64,000 nucleotides of DNA from contig CAWGRQ010000024.1 of NCBI GenBank assembly GCA_963824985.1, positions 310,001 through 374,000 on the forward strand. The letters run 5' to 3'. The DNA comes from JAFNAG01 sp963824985. GTDB taxonomy: Bacteria; Acidobacteriota; UBA6911. The position numbers and the translations under genes were made by a program. Below are positions 52,592 to 61,775 of this stretch, one piece after another; the stretch's first letter is position 1; every line of letters starts with the position of its first letter. The notes beneath the pieces were generated by a model, which saw only the letters and a list, made by a program, of their open reading frames with translations, was not told the DNA's origin and ran no database searches.

Positions 52592-52855
52592 ATGACCATG
52601 AAGAGGGCAAAGGTATCGGAGGTAAAAGCGCGGCTGAGCTCGTATCTCGCCGACGTCCGGCAGGGCGATACCGTCGTTATCTGCGATCGTTCCACGCCGA
52701 TTGCGCAACTCATTCCACTGGACCGGAAAATGGATGAACTGAGGATCGAGGAAGCAAGCGAGCCGGTTGGCAGGATCGCTGGCGTCCGTCCGGTGCGCTT
52801 GCGCAAGAGAGTGAATATCGACACGATTCTCGGCCAGGAGCGCGGCGGAAGATGA
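52592..52855 (+). CDS. Phd/YefM-type antitoxin, copy B
   Basis: The same 87-residue protein as at 22748-23011 (MTMKRAKVSEVKARLSSYL start). It overlaps the downstream PIN gene in ATGA. It has its own TTGACA promoter element and palindromic operator. Two identical antitoxins would cross-neutralise both toxins, so loss of one locus would be tolerated. Confidence 0.85.
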   Translation: MTMKRAKVSEVKARLSSYLADVRQGDTVVICDRSTPIAQLIPLDRKMDELRIEEASEPVGRIAGVRPVRLRKRVNIDTILGQERGGR

Positions 52856-53265
52856 TCCTCTACGTGGATACCAGTGTGATTCTCCGGCATCTGCTCGGGC
52901 AGCCAAAGGCGTTGAATGTCATGCGGGCTGACAGAGCCTACGCCAGTGAAATCCTGAAACTCGAAGCCAGAAGGGTAATAGACAGATTGCGGCTGGAAGC
53001 GGCTCTGGACGATGATGGAGTGGCTCAGGCCCACGAGGAACTGGCGCGCATCGAGCGGTCCATCGGCTGCATATCGATTACGAATCCGGTGCTCCGGCGC
53101 GCTTCTCTGCCCATGCCGACCGTGGTCAAGACGCTCGATGCGATCCATCTCGCAAGTGCCCTGCTGTTTCAGGAACAATCCGGTGACACCCTGACCTTCG
53201 CCACGCATGACCTTCAGCAGGCAACCGGCGCCCGGGCGCTCGGATTCAGGGTGCTCGGAGTCTGA
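52852..53265 (+). CDS. PIN-domain ribonuclease toxin (VapC-like), copy B
   Basis: The same 137-residue PIN protein as at 23008-23421, with the acidic positions in LYVDTSVIL, TLDAIHLASA and ATHDLQQA. It is coupled to the antitoxin by a 4-bp overlap. Expected activity is metal-dependent RNA cleavage held in check by the antitoxin. Confidence 0.88.
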   Translation: MILYVDTSVILRHLLGQPKALNVMRADRAYASEILKLEARRVIDRLRLEAALDDDGVAQAHEELARIERSIGCISITNPVLRRASLPMPTVVKTLDAIHLASALLFQEQSGDTLTFATHDLQQATGARALGFRVLGV

Positions 53266-53405
53266 TTTTGCGTTGTAAAAAAGAAGAATGCGGGATAGGG
53301 TTCTGATCGAGGTACGGGTCGCGCATCGGTCTACTGAAATTGCCGCGCCGGCAAAAACGATACATGGTAGTCTGTGACCTTCTGGAGCACATGGAGGGAA
53401 CAGGC

Positions 53406-55864
53406 ATGCCATTCATAAAACGCAATCTTCTATCACTTGGAGCCATGTTCCTGATCGCAGGCTCCCCGATATCCCTCGAGTCCCGCGCTCGCCAAATTCC
53501 TTCCGCTCCTTCGGCCGCACCGTCGCGAACGCTGCTCGACTTCGATGACGGCTGGCTCTTCAGCCGTGGAGACTTCGCTTCCGCCGCCATGCCCGCATTC
53601 CGTGATTCCGCCTGGCGGCCGGTGACCCTGCCCCACGACTGGAGCAGCGAGGGCCCCTTCAGCGCCGAATCCGGCAGCGGCAACGGCTACGCCCCGGGGG
53701 GCATCGGTTGGTACCGCAAGCACTTCCGCCTCGATCCCGGCATATAAGGACAAGCTCGTCGCGCTCGAGTTCGACGGCGTCTACGACTACTCCGAAGTCT
53801 GGATCAACGGGCAATACGTGGGCGGACGGCCCTACGGGTATTCGAGCTTCGAATGCCGCCTGACTCCATATGTGAAGTTTGGCGGCGCCGACAACGTGAT
53901 CGCCGTCCGTGTCGATCACTCGCGCTTCGCCGATTCCCGCTGGTACACCGGTTCGGGCATCTATCGCCACGTGCGGCTGCGCATCACCGACCCCTTGTGC
54001 GTCGGCCACTGGGGAACCTTTGTCACCGCCCCCAGGATCGACCGCAACTCGGCGTTGGTCCGGATCGAGACCACGGTCGAGAATAACTCCGCTCAGGGCC
54101 GTCAGTTTGTTCTTCATTCCGAGATCATTGACGACCGGGGCGCCGTCGTTGGGGGAGTCGACACTCCGGCAAAGGCGGGAGCGGATCAGGAGCAGATCCT
54201 CGTGCAGGAAATCACCATTGCCCGGCCGCAGTTCTGGTCGATCGAAGCGCCCGCGCTTTACAAAGTCCGGAGCCGCCTGACCGCCGATTCTCAACCGCTC
54301 GACGAGACGTCGACGCCGTTCGGCATCCGCACGATCCGGTTCGATCCGGACAAGGGCTTCTTCCTCAACGACGCCCCGTGAAGCTCAAAGGGGTGTGCAT
54401 CCACCACGACGCCGGCTGCCTGGGCGCCGCCGTGCCGGACAAGGTACTGGAGCGGCGCTTGCGCATCGTTGAAGGACCTGGGCAGTCAACGCCATCCGCA
54501 CCAGCCACAATCCACCGGCGCCGGAACTGCTGGACCTGTGCGACCGGCTCGGGCTGCTGGTCAAGGACGAGGCCTTTGACGAGTTCACGCCGCCAAGAAC
54601 AAGTGGGTCAACGGCCGGAACGCTGGGTCAGCCCAGCCGCTTCGGTTACGCCGAGATATTCGCCGAGTGGTCCGTTACTCGATGTCCAGGACCTGGTGCG
54701 GCGAGACCGGAATCACCCTGCGTGATCCTGTGGAGCATCGGCAACGAGATCGACTATCGCCAACGACCCCTTCTCCCACCCGGTGCTCGGCAATAAGCTA
54801 TCGCCCGGAGAATCCGCCGGCGCAGAACCTGGTCAAGCTGCGCCCGGCCGCTGATCGAGGCCGTAAAGAAGCTGGATCAGCACCCGCCCGGTGACCGCGG
54901 CCCTGGCCAACCGTGGCCATGTCCGACGCCGTCGGTCTGGCCGGAGATGCTCGACGTCGTGGGCTACAACTACCAGGAAGTCGCGCTACGCCGCGGATCA
55001 CCAGAAGATATCCGCAAGCGGTTCATCTTCGGCAGCGAAAACGGCCACCAGTTCAGCAACTGGACCATCGTCCGGGACAACGACTACGTGGCCGGCCAGT
55101 TCCTCTGGACCGGGATCGATTATCTGGGCGAGGCGCACGCCTGGCCGAACCGGGGCAACGGCGCCGGCCTCCTCGACCTGTGCGGATTTAAGAAGCCCAA
55201 CGCCTGGTTCCGGCAAAGCCTATGGAGCGACAGACCCATGGTTTATGTTTGCGCAGCCCCCGCCGGCGCCGGCGCCAGACCTCGCGGCGCCAGGGTCGAG
55301 GATCACTGGAACTGGGACGGGAACGCAACGATCGCAATCTCGAGTTATACCAACTGTTCGGAAGTGCAGCTGACCCTGAATGGCCGGGCGCTAGGCACCA
55401 GGCGCCTCGCCGAGGCCGCGGAAGGCGTCCTGAGCTGGGACGTCCCCTATGAACCCGGCACCCTCAAGGCGGTGGGCATCAGGGACGGAAGGCCCGCAAG
55501 CGAGTTTATTCTCAAAACCGCCGGGCAACCGGATCACATCGAGCTGCAATCCGATGCGGCCGGACTCCGGACGGGCGGCAAGAACATCTTCCACGTCGAA
55601 TTCAGAATCGTGGACGCACGGGGAGTGCGCGTCCCGAACGCCGATATGGCAATCACATTTGAAATCGCGGGCCCGGCGGAGATTCTCGGGATCGGAAACG
55701 GCGACCTGAACGACACAACCGACGGCAAGGATCATGTGCACAAGGCCTACCAGGGGCGCGGTCTGGCGATCCTTCAGTCCACGACGGCAGGCGCCGGCGG
55801 TATAGTAATCAAGGCCACGTCGCCAGGCCTGGGAACCGCGCTTTTGACCCTGCCGAGCCGATAG
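53406..55864 (+). pseudogene. GH2 glycoside hydrolase, copy B, full length but multiply frameshifted
   Basis: A secreted GH2 enzyme (beta-galactosidase/glucuronidase superfamily). The signal and sugar-binding domain match copy A. An extra base near 53741 causes the first stop, after which VYDYSEVWINGQYVGGRPYG, RFADSRWYTGSGIYRHVRLR and PFGIRTIRFDPDKGFFLN continue. Further shifts lie near 54375, 54475 and up to about 54940. The acid/base motif ILWSIGNEIDY (about 54725) and a later FGSENGHQFSNW are still readable. The C-terminal part (54947-55864) is intact, with a DUF4982-like region and an Ig/invasin-type domain (VDARGVRVPNADMAITFEIA). The catalytic residues survive, but the gene cannot be translated as one protein. 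Confidence 0.85.
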
Positions 55865-55952
55865 CTCGTCAACATCCGGGAGGATTTAAATTCCGCGTCC
55901 GGCTCGACGGCCCAGAATCCCAAGAACGCGCCGTCCAGCGGGGGCGGCGTCA

Positions 55953-56990
55953 TTAGGCGGGTTCTTCCAACCAGAGGCGGCGCATTTCGTCGAGGACGGC
56001 CATGTTCCCCAGGGAATCCGCCGCGGAGATGACTGGTTCGGCGCCATCCAGAACCGTGGCGGCAAAGTCGTCGGCCTCCATGGCAAAAATCGAACCGGGC
56101 GCATCCACGGTTACGACGTGCCTCGGGCTTGATCCCGGTATCGGCGCCGACCCGGTTTTCACCCCGGCATCCATCTGCGGCGGCACCGATGTCGAGATCA
56201 CGAAGCTCGCCCCCTGCATCGGTGGCTTCCAGGGAACCGGCACTTCAATAAAGCCGCGGCTGCCGCAGATCGACGCCGTGTTGTCCGCGTGCACGATCAT
56301 CCCGCAGCTGAAGCTCGCGATCATGCCGTCGGCAAAGCGCATGGTCCCGGCCGCAATCTCATCGATCCCCTGATCGGACAGTCGCGCGCCGGCCGTCACG
56401 GAAACCGGCTCGGCTCCGGCCACCAGCCGGGACAGATTGATGCAGTAGCAGCCAACGTCCATCAACGCCCCGCCCGCCAGTTCACGGCTGAAGCGGATGT
56501 TCCCTTCCGTTTGCCGGGTGCAGAAGCAGAAGCTCGAGCGGACCAGGAGCGGGCGGCCGATGGCCTCGCCGCGCACCTCCTTGAGCCAGGCCGCGGTCAA
56601 GGGATGGGAGCGGTACATGAAACCCTCGACCAGCATCCTGCCGGCACGGCGCGCCGCATCGAACATCTCCTCCGCCTCGCGCCGGTTGGCGGCGATGGGC
56701 TTTTCGCACAGCACATGTTTCCCGGCACGCAGGGCCCGGATTGCCCATTCACGATGCATGGAGTTTGGAAGGGCGACGTATACGGCATCGACGTCCGAGT
56801 CGGCCAGCACGGCTTCATACGAGCCCGTGGCCCGGGGCACTCTGTGCGCCGCGGCAAACGTGAGGGCTGAAGCCTGGTCGCGCGAGCCCACAGCGGCAAG
56901 TTTGCTTCGCCTCGAGCCCCCTATCCCCTGGGCAAACTGCCCCGCGATATTGCCGGCGCCGAGGATACCCCATCGAAGCTTCGCTGCCAT
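55953..56990 (-). CDS. Gfo/Idh/MocA family NAD(P)-dependent oxidoreductase
   Basis: A 345-residue enzyme from the ATG at 56990 (GGAGGC upstream). N-terminal Rossmann fold: LRWGILGAGNIAGQFAQGIG, AVYVALPNSMHREWAIRALR and the family hallmark GKHVLCEKPIAANRREAEEM. The C-terminal half contains VEGFMYRSHPLTAAWLKEV, with a MYRxHP motif typical of dihydrodiol/sugar dehydrogenase-like members, and GGALMDVGCYCINLSRLVAG. It probably oxidises or reduces a sugar or sugar derivative. The surrounding GH2, GH38 and GH67-like genes support a carbohydrate role. Confidence 0.92.
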   Translation of the reverse strand: MAAKLRWGILGAGNIAGQFAQGIGGSRRSKLAAVGSRDQASALTFAAAHRVPRATGSYEAVLADSDVDAVYVALPNSMHREWAIRALRAGKHVLCEKPIAANRREAEEMFDAARRAGRMLVEGFMYRSHPLTAAWLKEVRGEAIGRPLLVRSSFCFCTRQTEGNIRFSRELAGGALMDVGCYCINLSRLVAGAEPVSVTAGARLSDQGIDEIAAGTMRFADGMIASFSCGMIVHADNTASICGSRGFIEVPVPWKPPMQGASFVISTSVPPQMDAGVKTGSAPIPGSSPRHVVTVDAPGSIFAMEADDFAATVLDGAEPVISAADSLGNMAVLDEMRRLWLEEPA

Positions 56991-57108
56991 AACAGCCTCC
57001 TGAACCTGGTTCCCGGGAAGATGCCGATTCCCACTCTCCCGCGCCTTATCCGGCAATCGCCCTCGTCACTCCTCCGACATCCCTGTCGCGCAACGACGAA
57101 TCATCCCG

Positions 57109-59826
57109 TCAGTCGCGACGCACGGTGAAATAGGGCTGGTTGGCCAGGTCCGTCGCAAATCCGGGATAGAGCCATGCCCTGTCCTGTCCCGCTTTCACCT
57201 CGAAATAATATTGCAGCGGGTATGGCGAAACCGTATAGGTCGCCGGAATGGCGGCCCGATACCGATTGCCTTCCCTCATCATGGCCGCCCTTACATACCG
57301 TTCGGCCTGGTTCACACGGCGATAGTACAGAAGCACAGAATCAGTATCGGGGCGCCCGACGGTCAATTCGATTCCCAGCGGCTGCCCGGACGTGAATTTC
57401 ACTGGCGGCTCATGGCGGCAGGTGATAGGCGTCCGCGTCGGGCGGCCCAATGCTTCCCTGACTGCCAGCCGGACCCGGTCCGACGGTGTTTCGCCCTCCG
57501 CGGTCTTATCAAGCCGCCCGGCCATATCGGCAATGTCCTGATACATGGCGCCGAGCCGGTCGGACCAGTGTCCGCGCAAAAAAGGTTCCCCGCCGACGGT
57601 AATGTCCGGCTTGTAGATCCCCCCGGCGCGTTCGGCGAGAGCTGCCCAGGAGGCCCGGGCGATGCGGTATTTTTTCAGCGCCTCCTCCAGCGCCGTGCGA
57701 TCGCCGCTGCGCTCATAAATGGCATACAGAACGCCGCTGCGCAGCTTCGCGCCAAAGAACCGGCCCAGATCGATCAGCATGGTCACATCGATCGCGAGCC
57801 TTCGGAATTCGACTCCCTTCGGGTTCCCTATCAGGTCCTTCGCCTGCGCCAGATGCCGTTCGGCAAAGTCGGCATAATCCTCGATCCACTGGGCAACCTC
57901 GATCGGCGAATATCTGCCGCCGCGTTCCCTGCCGAGCATTTCTTCGGCGAAATCATTGATCCGCGAAAACAGCTGCGGATCGTGCGGGCTGACATTGCCG
58001 AACACCCTGGGCGCCGGGCTGTCGGTATAAGGGTGCGGCCGCTTCGGATCGACGATCGGCTGGTTGGTGTACATTTCCACCCAATAGGTGTTGTTTCCGG
58101 CCGAAGCTCCGTGAGCGGTGGTAACGACAGGAAGAATCCGCGAGGCGTTGGCCAGCGCCTCCTCCACGGCTGGCGCGGCCGGCCCGAATTGCGCGCGCAA
58201 GGGGCGGCGCCAGACATCCGGATCGGAGTCGGGATTGTAAAGGAGACGGCCCCAGATCCGCAGAGAGTATTGATATTTCTCCCAATCCCAGCGCGGCTTC
58301 AAGGACTCATCTGCATACCCGCAACGATCCCCGGCGATGCCGGAGCCGCGGCGCCCCTTGAAGGATAGGGGTTCCATCAGTTCCGCACCGACGCTGCCGC
58401 AAAAGCTGAATGCCCGTCCATACGCGGCGCCGGTCACGGGATCCCCCCACAGCAGGAGTCGCTGCGTGCCCGGCCAGATGCGGTGCAACACCCCATAGCG
58501 GCGGTCTTCCTTCATAAGATCGCCATAGCCGTAACGCAGGAAGTTGCGCGAGCCCCAGCTCAGCTTCATCAGGCCGGAGCCCTCCTCGCCGGGTCTGGGG
58601 CGTTCCAATTCACGAATCTCCGCCTGGTGATAGGGCAGCCCGAGATGCTCGGCCCAGTACTTGGGGGAAATGTTGACCGGCATGCCCGTGGCCAGCGCCA
58701 CGTCAATCATGGCCTGGTCCATCCCCTTGGCATGCATGTCGATTTCGACCTTCCGGCCACACTTCGCCACCCCTTCGAAAATCGTTTTCCACAGGTCGTA
58801 GTTCCCCTCGGGAACGCCGCTTTCACCGTGGATGCGGAACGTGATGCCGCTGATAAACGGACAGGCTTGCAGCAACGCCAGCAGCGCGTCGCGACAGTAT
58901 GGGCCGTGATTTTCGCGCGTCAGTCCTTGTATGACGTGGTTCGCTCTCGGGCTGTCGATCCAATCATACCCGTGCATCCATATGCCAAGCTGGAATTGCA
59001 GGCCTCGCGCCACGGTCTCGGTCCCGATGAATCTCAGCATTTCGAGGTTCCGGTCGCGTTCGGCATCCGGCAGGTTCGTCGCCTTTACGTCGTATCCGGG
59101 AACCGCCAGCAAAAACGGATAGGCAAAGAGAAAATACGCATCCAGGACATTACGGAGAAAATCGTACCCGATCCCGAGACTCAGGTTGAAGCGGTTGAAA
59201 CGCTGCGCGGCCAGCATCGTGAGGTAGCGGGGCCACATTTCCCGATCGTTATACCACGGCTTGTCCTCGACATCGCTCACAAATAGCCGGGTCAGGCTGC
59301 GCACCGCGTTGGCCGGCCTCTCGACGACCGGCTTTTGAATATCGAGCGCTTCCAGCGGGTTCGCCCCATTCTGCACCCGGTCCGCCAGTTCCAGCAGGGA
59401 GTAGACCAGCCCGCGTTCATCGTGCCCGCACGACAGCAGGACCTGCCTGGAGGCGGCTTTCCCAGGCACGATCCCCAAAGCCTCCGGAACCCCGGCAATC
59501 CGGACACCGGCGGTTTTGACGATCTGCGAAGGCGCGGCGGCATTCGAGCTTCCGGCCATAATGCAGAAATCATCTGCAGCCGCCCGGGAAACATTCTCGA
59601 ATCTCTGGACGGCCACACCCCGCGCAATCAGCGACCGTTCGAGTTCCCGAGCGGCCCATTGAGGCGGGATTGCGGACGCCACGGCATCCCCGGGGTCCAT
59701 GATGATGGCAACTCGCCGCGCTTGTGGTACCGCATTTGGGGCGCCGGCCATCCCCACGGTGGCCGCCATCCCGGCGGCTTTGAGAAACTGCCTCCGGTTA
59801 AACCGGCCGGCTTCGGATGAGGGCAT
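57109..59826 (-). CDS. Tat-exported large protein, alpha-glucuronidase-like hydrolase
   Basis: A 905-residue protein from the ATG at 59826 (GCAGGAG upstream). It has a twin-arginine signal (RFNRRQFLKAAGMAATVGMA). The first 150 residues contain CGHDERGLVYSLLELADRVQ, reminiscent of the N-terminal domain of GH67/GH115 and GH20-type enzymes. A TIM-barrel-like centre follows (RFNRFNLSLGIGYDFLRNVL, FQLGIWMHGYDWIDSPRANH, ISGITFRIHGESGVPEGNYD, EIDMHAKGMDQAMIDVALAT). The C-terminus is helical, then a beta domain. Glu in HGESG is a candidate catalytic acid. Family membership is tentative. It is co-directional with the oxidoreductase downstream. Confidence 0.7.
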   Translation of the reverse strand: MPSSEAGRFNRRQFLKAAGMAATVGMAGAPNAVPQARRVAIIMDPGDAVASAIPPQWAARELERSLIARGVAVQRFENVSRAAADDFCIMAGSSNAAAPSQIVKTAGVRIAGVPEALGIVPGKAASRQVLLSCGHDERGLVYSLLELADRVQNGANPLEALDIQKPVVERPANAVRSLTRLFVSDVEDKPWYNDREMWPRYLTMLAAQRFNRFNLSLGIGYDFLRNVLDAYFLFAYPFLLAVPGYDVKATNLPDAERDRNLEMLRFIGTETVARGLQFQLGIWMHGYDWIDSPRANHVIQGLTRENHGPYCRDALLALLQACPFISGITFRIHGESGVPEGNYDLWKTIFEGVAKCGRKVEIDMHAKGMDQAMIDVALATGMPVNISPKYWAEHLGLPYHQAEIRELERPRPGEEGSGLMKLSWGSRNFLRYGYGDLMKEDRRYGVLHRIWPGTQRLLLWGDPVTGAAYGRAFSFCGSVGAELMEPLSFKGRRGSGIAGDRCGYADESLKPRWDWEKYQYSLRIWGRLLYNPDSDPDVWRRPLRAQFGPAAPAVEEALANASRILPVVTTAHGASAGNNTYWVEMYTNQPIVDPKRPHPYTDSPAPRVFGNVSPHDPQLFSRINDFAEEMLGRERGGRYSPIEVAQWIEDYADFAERHLAQAKDLIGNPKGVEFRRLAIDVTMLIDLGRFFGAKLRSGVLYAIYERSGDRTALEEALKKYRIARASWAALAERAGGIYKPDITVGGEPFLRGHWSDRLGAMYQDIADMAGRLDKTAEGETPSDRVRLAVREALGRPTRTPITCRHEPPVKFTSGQPLGIELTVGRPDTDSVLLYYRRVNQAERYVRAAMMREGNRYRAAIPATYTVSPYPLQYYFEVKAGQDRAWLYPGFATDLANQPYFTVRRD

Positions 59827-60416
59827 AGGGGTCTCCTGCAGCTGGAGCGGTGGATTCCCGCAGACCGGAGAATAGCACGATACCTGGGGATCGAGCCATA
59901 CGATCGAAAAAAGATCGGCAACAAAGGCACGGCAGTGACGGAGCAGCTGCTCATGCGCCGTGGCGCAACCGGTGACGCATGAAAACAGCAGGTGTCGCGC
60001 GCAGCGCCTTGGACTGCGGCGGCATGACGCCGCTTTCAATATGCGGGATGGCAATGGCGTCTCCGTGGCCGCGCCAGGCACGGAACCTCATGCCCGCAGA
60101 CGACGCGGTTTTTGTGCCGCGCCGTCGGCGCTCGTTCCCGAGCCGTCCCATTCCCGGCCTTACGGCCGGGCCTGGGTACTGCCCGGCCCCTCGGGCCTCG
60201 GATGTGCCTTGCAACGATGCCGATGCCAAAACCGACTTTGGGCGGGGTTTGAGGTTATTTTCTAAGCAGAAATCAGGAGCGGAGAGACGGCTGCTTCTGA
60301 GGATTCCGGTCTGGATTTTGTCCGGGCCGAACAGGCGCTTTCCCCGGGAGGTCGCCCGGAACTGCGATGTCGTCACGAGATCCCGCTGTCGAATCCCGTC
60401 CCTCAAATCCAACGGA
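59827..60416. other. Intergenic, GC-rich with short inverted repeats
   Basis: About 590 bp with no convincing gene. It includes CGGCGGCATGACGCCGCTTT near 60018-60037 and a run of small hairpins at 60110-60215 (GGCCTTACGGCCGGGCC, GGCCCCTCGGGCC). These look like REP-type repeats. Confidence 0.4.
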
Positions 60417-61490
60417 CTACTGGTTGCGGCCGCAGTTCAGCTCGGCTTTTGCTTTCCGGTACCATCGGTCGATGCCCGTGGTGTTATTGTTGTGCGTTTC
60501 CTTATAGAGATCCACGAGGCGCTTGTTGGCCTGTGCTTCGAGCTCGCCCTTTAACAGCTCCGCCTTCGCAAAGGAAACGTAGGCATCTTCAAAATTGGAC
60601 AGACCGCCCAGATTCCACTGACACAGGCCAATATAGTAGTAGCCAGCGTCGTAGCATTCTGCCTGGAGAGCCTTTTCGAGGGCCTGAATCGCCTCGGCCC
60701 ACTTGTTTTGATTGTACAGTTTCATGCCGATGATGTTGTTGCATTGACGCCTGAGGGAGGCGACGGCCTTGTTCCACTCTGCCGACGATGCGGAATCAGG
60801 TTTCTTGGCGATGTCGAGCGCCTTCAGCGCCTGCTGGGCATATTCGGCAGCCTTGGGGAGGTCGTTCTCGGCGTATTTGGCTACGAAAATCATCCTCAAT
60901 TCCACATTGTCGCTGAACTCGGGATACTCCATCAGCTTCAGAGCCCATTCGGTCTTCTTGGCCTCGTCCTTCAGTTTTACATGAGCCTGATAGATCGCGA
61001 AGGCCAGTTGGGGGGTCGGCTTCTGATCGTAGATCCTCCCGCCGTATTCGATAAACTTCTGGTGGTGTTCAAGCTTCTGGGCGGATTCCGCAATCGCTGC
61101 GATGGTCTGCGGGTCGTTCGGCACGTATTTCAACCACTGTTCGGCCACCGATTCCAGCTTCGCATAATCGGGAATCTTTGAAAATTCGAACAGCAGCGCC
61201 CTGTATGCGGCAACGATGTACTCCTGAAGCTTCGATTTGGGATATTTTTCCATGAACGCCATCAGGAGGACTGCCCGTTTAGACAGATCGGGCTCCTTGA
61301 CCGCCTTATCGTAGGCGTCATATTCCTCTTCCGTATAATCCTGCTGCTCTTCCTGCTTCTGCTGTTCCACCACCTTTTTCTGTTGGGAATCCCGCGCCTG
61401 CCCGCCGGCCTGAGTGAAGGCTAGTCCTGCGGAAATTACGACGGCTGCAACCAGAAAAGCTATGAACAGTCGAGTCGGATTCTGATTCAT
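60417..61490 (-). CDS. Exported TPR-type protein
   Basis: A 357-residue protein with the signal LFIAFLVAAVVISAGLAFTQ, then a Gln/Glu-rich stretch (QQKKVVEQQKQEEQQDYTEE). About eight helical hairpins follow, in TPR style (KLESVAEQWLKYVPNDPQTI, AAEYAQQALKALDIAKKPDS, NKWAEAIQALEKALQAECYD, AGYYYIGLCQWNLGGLSNFE). No catalytic motif. Probably a periplasmic scaffold. It is divergent from the pseudokinase gene with 285 bp between. Confidence 0.83.
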   Translation of the reverse strand: MNQNPTRLFIAFLVAAVVISAGLAFTQAGGQARDSQQKKVVEQQKQEEQQDYTEEEYDAYDKAVKEPDLSKRAVLLMAFMEKYPKSKLQEYIVAAYRALLFEFSKIPDYAKLESVAEQWLKYVPNDPQTIAAIAESAQKLEHHQKFIEYGGRIYDQKPTPQLAFAIYQAHVKLKDEAKKTEWALKLMEYPEFSDNVELRMIFVAKYAENDLPKAAEYAQQALKALDIAKKPDSASSAEWNKAVASLRRQCNNIIGMKLYNQNKWAEAIQALEKALQAECYDAGYYYIGLCQWNLGGLSNFEDAYVSFAKAELLKGELEAQANKRLVDLYKETHNNNTTGIDRWYRKAKAELNCGRNQ

Positions 61491-61775
61491 GAATGATACC
61501 CCCTCTATAAACAGCGATTGAGCGCATTCTAAAGAGTTTTAAAAACTCAAATCAACTGAATACTTTCTGGATTCGCGGCACATGGCGGAAAGCCGTATCC
61601 GCGAGGTAAATTCCCCGGCGGTCCCTCGGGATGTAAAGCCGGCAGCATTTTTTGACCCAAGGCTTTTTTTTGCCCGCGGATATACGATATGATGCAATTA
61701 TGTTTTTCCGTTCGCCATCGGGTGAAATCTGTTCGGTGCCTTTGAGATGGATCCGCAGTTCCTCCGGGGGAAGTC

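Larger units (their letters stand above)
52541..53897 (+). repeat. 1.36-kb direct duplication, copy B (partner 22697-24052)
   Basis: The second copy of the toxin-antitoxin and GH2 N-terminal segment, with the same operator palindrome at 52581-52599. It has one extra base near 53741 and a few substitutions near its right end relative to copy A. GH2 sequence continues to the right, so this is the more complete locus. Confidence 0.93.
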
